From: a virus
Virus record (IMG/VR): IMGVR_UViG_3300034418_011714
Location: 1-21,758 of that record
Reading direction: 5' to 3' (one strand)
DNA length: 21,758 nucleotides
The translations under genes were made by a program, and so were the position numbers. This document shows, one piece after another, positions 15,101 through 21,758 of the stretch; position 1 is the first letter of the stretch, and the number at the start of each line of letters is the position of its first letter. Under the pieces are notes generated by a model. That model searched no databases. It was given only the letters and a program-made list of their open reading frames with translations, and was not told where the DNA came from.

Positions 15101-15119
15101 GGCCCCTTCGGGGGCCTTT
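15101..15119 (+). terminator. UUCG-loop hairpin after the tail tube gene
   Basis: GGCCCC (15101-15106) and GGGGCC (15111-15116) form a perfect 6-bp stem with a stable TTCG loop, followed by TTT (15117-15119). The short T-run suggests weak or partial termination, so tail tube would be made in excess of what follows. The next ribosome binding site, AGGAG at 15121-15125, begins right after it, so the hairpin could also affect translation. Confidence 0.6.
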
Positions 15120-15132
15120 GAGGAGTAATCCA

Positions 15133-15546
15133 ATGAAATTTTCTTACGATTTGAAAATCAACAACAAGAAAGCTTCCTTGACAATGGAAGCTCCATCAAT
15201 GGATTCTATTGCTTCTTTTTATGGATTTAGTGGGCCAACTAAGGAAGTTGAACAAATTAAGAAAAAAGTTGATTGGAATACTTCTGTAGTTGATATTGTA
15301 AACAAAATAAATTCAATGCATTTTTGCAACATTGTTTCTTCCAGTAGCAGTGGGGAACCTGTAAAAGAAGAAGTTGTTGTAGAAGAAGAAATTTCTTCAG
15401 AAGAATCTTCTCAAGAAGAGGAGGGCCAGAATAGCAGTGCGCAGGGTTTTCGATACTCATGGAGTCTCGACAACGAACCGCATGGCGAAGCTGTTCCAGC
15501 CTCATCTGATAATGAAGAGGCTAATGAAGAAAAAGTAGGCGACTAG
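15133..15546 (+). CDS. Unknown protein with acidic low-complexity tail
   Basis: The 137-residue protein has a small N-terminal domain (MKFSYDLKINNKKASLTME onward) with alternating strands and helices to about residue 70. A Ser/Glu-rich tail follows (PVKEEVVVEEEISSEESSQ and more). Its tail composition resembles that of the small protein after the capsid gene. The ATG at 15133 has AGGAG 7 bases upstream; the longer frame from TTG 15118 starts in the terminator. It lies between tail tube and tail chaperone genes, a place where a tail-assembly accessory would be expected. It is not recognised. Confidence 0.6.
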   Translation: MKFSYDLKINNKKASLTMEAPSMDSIASFYGFSGPTKEVEQIKKKVDWNTSVVDIVNKINSMHFCNIVSSSSSGEPVKEEVVVEEEISSEESSQEEEGQNSSAQGFRYSWSLDNEPHGEAVPASSDNEEANEEKVGD

Positions 15547-15556
15547 GAACGTTCCT
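15547..15556. repeat. 10-bp perfect palindrome GGAACGTTCC
   Basis: GGAACGTTCC directly follows the preceding stop codon. It is a perfect palindrome, without the extended stem of an RNA hairpin. It could be a protein-binding site, but one copy of 10 bp may be chance. Confidence 0.3.
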
Positions 15557-15563
15557 CAAGGTT

Positions 15564-15601
15564 GCCCCATCCTTGTGTCGCCTTTCGACAAATGGGGCTT
15601 T
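15564..15601 (+). terminator. Hairpin before the tail assembly chaperone genes
   Basis: GCCCCAT (15564-15570) pairs perfectly with ATGGGGC (15592-15598). Inside is an imperfect stem that includes GTCG and CGAC around a short loop. TTT follows at 15599-15601. This is a second weak-terminator-like hairpin, which would reduce transcription of the chaperone and tape measure genes compared with tail tube. Confidence 0.6.
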
Positions 15602-15625
15602 CACTCTTAATTTATGGGGTAATTT

Positions 15626-15991
15626 ATGGCTTTTGTACCAAGCAAACTGCAAGAGACATTTCGGATTCAATGTCCTGGTGCAGAAATGAATGATGATCTT
15701 AAAGATGTTTACTTTGAGATGCGTCCATTGACTCGACACGAAGTCTCTGGAATTTATGAAAAACGTGTAAAGAACAACAAGGGGATTTCCAAGTTTCTGG
15801 AAGACCAGTGGATCAAGTGTTGTATCTCTTGGGAAAATGTAACAGACGAGAGAGGTACAGCAATTGAGTGTAATGAGGAGAACAAGCGGGATTGGTTCCG
15901 CAACCCTGCATTGCAACCCTTGATTGAAGAACTTTTGAATGAGTTGGAGAACCGTTCAAGAGACCAACTGGGAATTCAAGAAAAAAACTAG
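15626..15991 (+). CDS. Tail assembly chaperone, short form (G-like)
   Basis: This 121-residue protein sits two reading frames before the tape measure, the standard place of the lambda gpG type chaperone. It is mostly helical, with DWFRNPALQPLIEELLNELE near the C-terminus. The last codons are GAA AAA AAC TAG, which contain the slippery heptamer A AAA AAC (15982-15988) in the correct phase. Most ribosomes would stop at the TAG to make this short form, and a fraction would shift to -1 and make the long form. The ribosome binding site is weak (GGGG about 10 bases upstream). Confidence 0.8.
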   Translation: MAFVPSKLQETFRIQCPGAEMNDDLKDVYFEMRPLTRHEVSGIYEKRVKNNKGISKFLEDQWIKCCISWENVTDERGTAIECNEENKRDWFRNPALQPLIEELLNELENRSRDQLGIQEKN

Positions 15992-16020
15992 ACTTCCTGC
16001 TTAAACTCCATACAGGGAAG
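15982..16020 (+). promoter_or_regulatory. Programmed -1 ribosomal frameshift site
   Basis: The heptamer A AAA AAC (15982-15988) is in the zero-frame phase X XXY YYZ, directly before the TAG of the upstream frame. Four bases later CTTCCTG (15993-15999) can pair with CAGGGAAG (16013-16020), with one bulged G. A second stem, GGTCA (16020-16024) with TGACC (16044-16048), lies just after. After the shift the next codon is CTA at 15988, and the -1 frame is then open to 16485. This fits lambda G-GT type frameshifting. Confidence 0.85.
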
Positions 16021-16485
16021 GTCACTTATGAAGAGGCCTCCCCTGACCACGGAATTTCAGCAGGGATGCCGTTTCGATTTGAATGGTGTTGTCAACATGC
16101 CCAACTATGGGAAGAAGACGATGCTGGCCCTCCATGTGATGTCTGTCCTCTTTCTGAGAATGAGCCAGACCCTTTCAACCAGTTTTGTTTGGAGCATTGG
16201 AAGATGCTTGATGTTACTGGCAGAGATAGAGGTTTTGGTGAATCTCCCCTCCGTGAAGAAGCCATTGACGCTCATCTAAAGCGTTATAGTGCAAACGATC
16301 CAGATATTTATGAATCTCTATTCAAGATAGAGATGAGTCTATTCTCACATCGACAAGAAGAAGAAAAGAAGAAGCAGGAACGAGAAAAGAAGAAAAATGA
16401 GGCAAAGAACAAAGGGCCTCAAAAAGGATATTCTGCTCCAGTTCCAAGAAAATCTGCAAGTATGCGACAGCCGAGAAGGAGATAA
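15988..16485 (+). CDS. Tail assembly chaperone, -1 frameshift extension (T-like)
   Basis: This open frame has no stop between the slip site and 16485. It gives a 286-residue GT-like fusion, of which 165 residues come from this part. The first in-frame ATG (16066) has no properly spaced ribosome binding site, which favours frameshift expression. The early part holds a Cys/His cluster: CC and H at 16087-16098, CDVC at 16135-16146, and C-x-x-H at 16186-16197. The spacing suggests a zinc-binding knuckle. The C-terminus is a charged, Lys/Glu-rich coiled-coil-like stretch (EEEKKKQEREKKKNEAK). The long form would bind the tape measure while the short form recruits tail tube, as in lambda. Its stop overlaps the tape measure ATG by one base. 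Confidence 0.8.
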   Translation, partial: LDFLLKLHTGKVTYEEASPDHGISAGMPFRFEWCCQHAQLWEEDDAGPPCDVCPLSENEPDPFNQFCLEHWKMLDVTGRDRGFGESPLREEAIDAHLKRYSANDPDIYESLFKIEMSLFSHRQEEEKKKQEREKKKNEAKNKGPQKGYSAPVPRKSASMRQPRRR

Positions 16486-19400
16486 TGGCAGCAACAATGG
16501 AAGTGATCCTAGAGTCTGGACAGGCTCAACAGGGTATCAATACTTTAAATAAGGGTTTTGCAAAGCTAGATCTTTCGATAAATAGGCTTGAGAAGACGAT
16601 GCAAAGGATTGAACAATCCATTAATAGGATTGTTAAGCCTATTGAGAATATGGCAAAAGCTATTAATTCTATTGCTGCAGCGACAGGTAATTACAATGCT
16701 CAAATTACAGCATTGCAAAATGCTAACAAGGATTTAGCAAAACGTCTTGATGAAACAAATAATAAATTAAGAAACACTGCAGAAAATCTATCTGCAAAAG
16801 CAAAAGCCTTAAATAAGGCAAATAAAGAACTAGATAAAACGAATAAGGCTGCAGAAAAAGCAGGTACCCGTTTTATGATTTTGAACAGAGATCTTGGTGC
16901 TTTAAATTATACATTAAAGAGTATGAGTTTCTCCTTAAAGACAAATTCATACCTTATGACTACTCTTGCACAAGCGGCTGCTCAATTTATTGCACAGAAT
17001 GTTGTTGGTTATTTGATTCGGATGACGGATCAATTCAAATTGATGGAGAGTAGACTTAGAATTGTAAATAATAATTTTGCAACTCTTAATACAAATCTAA
17101 GAAGTGCAGTTTCTGTTGCTATGGCAACAAGACAATCCTTGTTTGCAATTGGCAACTTGATGGCAAGGGTTGGTAGAAATTCAAGAGAACTGCAAAAAGA
17201 TACTCTTGCACTAGCACAAGCAACTTCAACAATTTCAAAAGCATTCCAAATTGCAGGTGCAACTGCAGAAGAAGCAAGAAATGCGATTGTTCAGTTGTCG
17301 CAAGCCTTGGCTTCTGGAAGGTTGCAGGGTGATGAACTTCGTTCCATTTTGGAATTGGCCCCGACACTTGCAGAATCTATTTCAAGATCCATTGGTATTA
17401 CAGTTGGTCAATTGAGAGCCTATGCAAGAGAAGGGTTAATTACGACAGAAGTAATGCTGGCAGCAATTGATGAATCCAGAGCAAAGATCAATAAGTCCTT
17501 TGAGGATATCAAGCCAACGGTTTCACAAGCTATTACGAATGTTCAGACTTCTGTTCAAGCATTGATGGGATTTAATGTATCCTTTCAAAAAGCGAATGAT
17601 GCCCTGGCAAATAGTTTCTTGTCTCTTGCCAATTTTATTCAAAAATTTGCAGACAATAAGGATGTAATTGCTCCTTTTGCAGAAGCCTTGGAGAAACTTG
17701 CAAATAATATTATCCCACTAACAGCAGGTTTTGTTGAATTTGTAAAAGTATTTGGTGCTATTTCATTGGCAGCATATGCTGCAACAAAGGCTTTGAAAAT
17801 ATTTCAAGTCACTGCAACTCTAGTTGCAACCATTATGACAACAGGGCCAGCAAAAGGACTTATGGCTTTTGCTCAACTTGCAGTTGTCATCTTGAAGGTG
17901 ACTGGACTATTTTATGCTCTAAATTCTGCTGCAAATGCATTTGAGAGTACAGAAAAAACAGTTGGTTTGGTAGCATACAATGCAAGGAATCTTGAAGAAG
18001 CACTTGCTGCTGCAGCATCCGAGATAACAAGAGTAAATGATGAAGCCAGAAAACTTGAGACTAGTTTATTAACTCCTGCAGAAGAAGCAACTATTGAGTG
18101 GAACTATTTGAATCAAGCATTTGAAAATAATGTTACTGCTCAAAAAGAAATTGCAAATGAAATAGAAGTTGTAAAGAAGAAAATAAAAGAGTTTTCTGGA
18201 TCTGCAAGAGATGATTATGGAAGTGTTTTTGCTACAGTTGAAAAGTCATTTAAAGCTGTTGGTGTAGTTATTATGAGAACAGTTAAACTTGTTCTCAATT
18301 CATTTCAAGCATTTTATAAGTGGCTTAAGGGTTTAGGTAATGCAATAGCTGGAGGTGTTAGTTTTATTCTTGATAAAACTCTTGGTAATTTGCCGGATTC
18401 TGTTCAGAATTTCCTTGGAATTAATGGAATGTTTGAAAGACATTCTGAAAGAGCATTTGGAATGATGAAGAAAAATGCAACAGAAGCTGCAAATCATGTA
18501 AAAGAAGCATTTAAGCAACTTGGAAAGGCTACAGAAGAAGAGTTGAGTTTCATCGGCAGAACTCAAATTACTGATATGATGTTTGGAGAAAGTAAAAAAG
18601 ATCTTGAAGGGCAATTATCTAATTTAAAAAAGTTGCAAGAAACAGCAACGATTAATGGCAAAAAGTTATCTGATGAAATACAGAAAAGAGAGGTTGAAAG
18701 ACAAAAGGATGCTAAGGAACTTCTATTGAAACAACAAAGAGCTTCAACAGAAGCAGCAGTTCTTCAATATCGTTTGGAAGCAAGATTAGCGAGAAAAGCA
18801 TTTCAAGAAGAATTCAACAATCCATTTGATATAAAATTTACACCAATTCAATCTGCTCTTTCAAAATTTGCGCTTTCTTTCCAAAAAGATTTCCAGAAGG
18901 AGTTGCAAACTCTTGTAAAAGAAGCATCATTTGATTTTGATAAGGAATTTTTTAGAGTAGATGCTCCCGATTCTTTGTTTAATGCAAGGAATTTTAAGAA
19001 AATGTTAGATGATTCTGGAATTGATCTAACATTGAGGAATTTTAGGAAGAGAATTTATGAAGATGGTTCTTCTTCAAAAATTAAAGAAAGAGGAGAACTA
19101 GAGACGATTTTGGGGTTTGATAGATTGGTGGATATGATTAAGCAGATTCCTGCAGTTCAAAAAGCAATTCAAGATGCAGGAGAAAAAGCAATTCTTCCAG
19201 AACAATTAGAGTTTAAGATTGAAGAGATTGTTGAAAAGTATGGCCCTGCTATAGCAGAAGCTGTTCAACAGGTAGAAAAATCATTCAATGATTTCTTCAA
19301 AAATACTGAGCTTGATAAAGAAACAACATTAAAAACACAAAGAACAAGCCTCAAAATTGCAAAGGAAAGAAGTAAGTATGTAGATGAAGAAATGAGCATG

Positions 19401-21758
19401 TTGGAGTTTAGGAAGTTTGATATTAAGGAAAGGGCAAAACTTGAAAAAGAGTTGTTGATGAACCAAATGTTGGCAATGGGATTTGATCCCGCTAACAAAA
19501 GAGACAAAGCAAGAATGGATGCTTTGGCCTTTCAAATTGATCAACAAACAGAAGTCAATCTTCTTCTTGCAGAAGAGGAAACAAGGTTGGCTGCAATTGA
19601 AAAGATAAAGCAGCAGGATACAGAAAATAGAAGAAGACAAGAGTCGATTGGAATCTTGCAAATGGAATCTTCCTTATTGAAGGGGAATAAATCTATTACA
19701 GAAATAGAAAATATCTTATTGCAAGAAAGAAATGAGATTGAAAAGAATATCTTGGAAGAAACTATTAAAAAGGATGGAGTTCTAAAAGCAGAAGCTGACA
19801 GGATGCGTGGGTTGCTGCTTGATAAGCAAAACCAATTGGAAATAGAAAGAAATATTACAAAAGAAGTCGATTTGCAAAAACAATTGCGAATGACAGAACA
19901 GGAAATTGCAAAAACAAAATTTGTTCAAACGATAGAAGCTTACTTCGACAAGCAACTCAAAGATAGATCCTTCGCAGAAAAAATCTTTGGCGATCCTAGC
20001 CAAATCAAAACCCAGTTAGAAAAACAATTATCCGCAGTAGAAACCTACCTAAAACAAGGTGTTGATATAGGTGCGTTGTACTTCAAGGATGGAAAAGTCC
20101 AAATGGATGCATCCTTGTTGAGTGAGGATCTTAGAAAGAATTCTACACTTATCAATAAATTGGTTGAAAAGAATCAAGAACTAATTGATGTAACAAATAG
20201 GTCTGTAACAGAACAGCAAACCTTTGGTGATTTCTTTGCAGGAGAGTTGAGAGGATTTGTTCAAAGTTTGCGAGGAACGGCAGGATTTTCTAATAGAAGG
20301 GGTGTTAAATATGAGGAACAGTCCAGAGGTGGATTGTTATTTGGGCCTTCTCATGAAAGAGGTGGAATTAAAGGATTTCTTGAAGGAACTCCTATTGAAG
20401 TAGAAGGTGGCGAATACATTATCAATAAAAAAGCAGTAGCCAAATATGGTATTCCCATGTTTGATGCTTTGAATACAATGAAATTCCAGGAAGGTTCAAC
20501 AGGAGGAGTTACTTTCAGAAAGAAAAATGCTGGATTGAATAATCCAATGACATTTTTGTCAGGTACTGCTCCAAGGTTTGATATTACAAAAAGTGATGCA
20601 TTAGAAATATATAAGAATATTCCAAAATATGCTACAGCATTGGCTGCTGGGGCCTATCCAGGAGATAGTGCAAGATTGGCTGCTGGTAGCCCAGAATCAA
20701 AATTTAGTCAGTCAATGGGCCAAATGGCTGAATTGATAAGTGGAACAAATATTAAAATTAAAGCATTTAAAGAAACAGTAGAAACAACAACAGAAAAAAA
20801 TAAAGAGCAGATTCCATCAATACAAGCCATTACAGAAGCAAATAAAAATGCTCCACTTTGGAAAGATGTAGATCTTTCAGATAGTGGGAAATTCACAATG
20901 GAGAAAATGACGGCAGCAAATATGGCTGCTCAAAATTTTGAAACTTTTGAAAGTATCGACAAAACACTAAAGGAGATTAAGGATTCTGAATCCGAAGATG
21001 GCAAGAAAACCGGAGGAGGTTTTGATTGGGTTTCTGATATGATTTCTGGGGTTGGTAATGAACTGCAAATGTTGGTTAATGATCCTCTTACGATTATTGG
21101 AAAATATACTTATCAAGCCTTGATGAAGAATGAAAGATTCCAGAAAGTACAAGAAAGATTCTTTAATTTCTTTATGGGTGCCTTTGAAGGATTTGCAGAA
21201 GGGATTGCGATAGTTCTTGAATCCTTATTGGATGTGATGGAACCATTGAAACCTTTATTTGATATGGTAGGAGGTTTTTTAAAGAGTGTAGGTAGAGCAT
21301 TAACTCAAGTAATTGCTCCATTTGGTCAAATATTTGAGATGCTTACACCTATTTTGATTTATGTTGCAGGATTTCTGCAGGTTGTTGCTCAATTGATATC
21401 GAATATATTCGGTTTCTTTGGAATGGTCTTTAGTTCTGCTATTGAAGTTGTTGTGGATGGAGTTGGTAAGGCCTTTGGTTATGATGATTTAACAACAGAA
21501 AAATATAAATCCTTATCTCTTTTAAGACAAGAGAGAGATATTATTGGCGAAATCAATACTTCTATTGCTGGATTGTCAGATACTCTTTCAAAGATTCAAG
21601 ATGTGATCTTTGAAATTATGAATTCTGCTTTGAACATTGCTGCTCCAGGAGTGAAATTAGAACTTGCTGCAGAAAAGTATAATGAATTGTATATGGCAGC
21701 AACAAGATTAGGTGCAGATGATGCAGCAATTACAGAATTCCAAAATTACACAAAGGCC
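16485..21758 (+). CDS. Tape measure protein, incomplete at the window end
   Basis: The ATG at 16485 (TAATG overlap, with AAGGAGA upstream) opens a frame of 1758 codons with no stop. The protein sets tail length and is packed inside the tube. The N-terminus is a helical coiled coil. QLSQALASGRLQGDELRSIL (about residues 268-287) is the core of the tape measure N-terminal domain. Hydrophobic stretches lie at about 420-480 and again at about 1565-1660, possible membrane-insertion segments. The middle (about 700-1250) is long charged coiled coil. A motif of the type GPSHERGGI...EGGEYIINKKA lies at about 1287-1320 and is seen in many tape measure proteins. The C-terminus, and any lysin domain there, is outside the window. 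Confidence 0.9.
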   Translation, partial: MAATMEVILESGQAQQGINTLNKGFAKLDLSINRLEKTMQRIEQSINRIVKPIENMAKAINSIAAATGNYNAQITALQNANKDLAKRLDETNNKLRNTAENLSAKAKALNKANKELDKTNKAAEKAGTRFMILNRDLGALNYTLKSMSFSLKTNSYLMTTLAQAAAQFIAQNVVGYLIRMTDQFKLMESRLRIVNNNFATLNTNLRSAVSVAMATRQSLFAIGNLMARVGRNSRELQKDTLALAQATSTISKAFQIAGATAEEARNAIVQLSQALASGRLQGDELRSILELAPTLAESISRSIGITVGQLRAYAREGLITTEVMLAAIDESRAKINKSFEDIKPTVSQAITNVQTSVQALMGFNVSFQKANDALANSFLSLANFIQKFADNKDVIAPFAEALEKLANNIIPLTAGFVEFVKVFGAISLAAYAATKALKIFQVTATLVATIMTTGPAKGLMAFAQLAVVILKVTGLFYALNSAANAFESTEKTVGLVAYNARNLEEALAAAASEITRVNDEARKLETSLLTPAEEATIEWNYLNQAFENNVTAQKEIANEIEVVKKKIKEFSGSARDDYGSVFATVEKSFKAVGVVIMRTVKLVLNSFQAFYKWLKGLGNAIAGGVSFILDKTLGNLPDSVQNFLGINGMFERHSERAFGMMKKNATEAANHVKEAFKQLGKATEEELSFIGRTQITDMMFGESKKDLEGQLSNLKKLQETATINGKKLSDEIQKREVERQKDAKELLLKQQRASTEAAVLQYRLEARLARKAFQEEFNNPFDIKFTPIQSALSKFALSFQKDFQKELQTLVKEASFDFDKEFFRVDAPDSLFNARNFKKMLDDSGIDLTLRNFRKRIYEDGSSSKIKERGELETILGFDRLVDMIKQIPAVQKAIQDAGEKAILPEQLEFKIEEIVEKYGPAIAEAVQQVEKSFNDFFKNTELDKETTLKTQRTSLKIAKERSKYVDEEMSMLEFRKFDIKERAKLEKELLMNQMLAMGFDPANKRDKARMDALAFQIDQQTEVNLLLAEEETRLAAIEKIKQQDTENRRRQESIGILQMESSLLKGNKSITEIENILLQERNEIEKNILEETIKKDGVLKAEADRMRGLLLDKQNQLEIERNITKEVDLQKQLRMTEQEIAKTKFVQTIEAYFDKQLKDRSFAEKIFGDPSQIKTQLEKQLSAVETYLKQGVDIGALYFKDGKVQMDASLLSEDLRKNSTLINKLVEKNQELIDVTNRSVTEQQTFGDFFAGELRGFVQSLRGTAGFSNRRGVKYEEQSRGGLLFGPSHERGGIKGFLEGTPIEVEGGEYIINKKAVAKYGIPMFDALNTMKFQEGSTGGVTFRKKNAGLNNPMTFLSGTAPRFDITKSDALEIYKNIPKYATALAAGAYPGDSARLAAGSPESKFSQSMGQMAELISGTNIKIKAFKETVETTTEKNKEQIPSIQAITEANKNAPLWKDVDLSDSGKFTMEKMTAANMAAQNFETFESIDKTLKEIKDSESEDGKKTGGGFDWVSDMISGVGNELQMLVNDPLTIIGKYTYQALMKNERFQKVQERFFNFFMGAFEGFAEGIAIVLESLLDVMEPLKPLFDMVGGFLKSVGRALTQVIAPFGQIFEMLTPILIYVAGFLQVVAQLISNIFGFFGMVFSSAIEVVVDGVGKAFGYDDLTTEKYKSLSLLRQERDIIGEINTSIAGLSDTLSKIQDVIFEIMNSALNIAAPGVKLELAAEKYNELYMAATRLGADDAAITEFQNYTKA

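Noticed and set aside
16028-16279. 83-codon frame starting MKRPP between the chaperone parts
   Set aside because: It is a shadow of the -1 extension, which has the coding character and joins to the slippery site.
18333-21152. Several minus-strand frames of 60-110 codons
   Set aside because: They lie opposite the tape measure frame, which is uninterrupted, and have no ribosome binding sites or domain features.
1-21758. Apparent abundance of GGCC
   Set aside because: A rough count is close to what base composition predicts; many copies arise from Ala GCC after codons ending in G.
1-21758. CRISPR array, tRNA genes, integrase, attachment sites or transposase
   Set aside because: No regularly spaced repeats, cloverleaf, recombinase or transposase frame was found.

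Overview
The window is part of an AT-rich, double-stranded DNA tailed-phage genome (free phage or prophage), covering the packaging, head and first half of the tail module. All clear genes lie on the + strand. They are tightly packed, with one-base or four-base stop/start overlaps and purine-rich ribosome binding sites. There is a DUF4055-type portal, a P22-type coat protein, a tail terminator, a tail tube, a frameshifted tail assembly chaperone and a very long tape measure protein. No tail sheath gene is seen, so a long non-contractile tail (siphovirus) is most likely. The host cannot be named from the sequence.

Layout. 1-537 is a non-coding control region. It holds a strong leftward promoter with helically phased A-tracts and a hairpin at the transcript start, the first codons of a possible leftward gene, and a more GC-rich, hairpin-rich stretch of unknown role. 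538-3460 is an accessory trio: a class I SAM-dependent methyltransferase, a PAPS-reductase/ATP-pyrophosphatase family protein and a ParB-like protein. The last two resemble the IbrA/IbrB pair. 3462-6702 encodes terminase small and large subunits and portal. 6695-9015 encodes a MuF-like minor head protein, two unknown proteins and a scaffold. 9012-9548 is a dCTP deaminase lodged inside the head module. 9555-9731 is a promoter and a structured leader for the major capsid gene (9732-11018), which is followed by an intrinsic terminator. 11086-13435 encodes a small acidic-tailed protein and the connector, neck and tail-completion set. 13451-15088 is the tail tube protein. 15133-15546 is an acidic-tailed protein flanked by two hairpins. 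15626-16485 is the tail assembly chaperone with a canonical -1 slippery heptamer. 16485 onward is the tape measure protein, still open at the window end (1758 codons visible).

How they work together. The terminase cuts DNA and drives it through the portal into a procapsid built from coat protein on the scaffold. Connector and neck proteins close the head. Tail tube polymerises around the tape measure, chaperoned by the G and GT products made in a ratio set by frameshifting, and the tail terminator caps it. The capsid gene has its own promoter and terminator, which fits a need for high copy number. The upstream trio and the deaminase are not structural. They may modify nucleic acid or nucleotides or act against the host, but that is inference.
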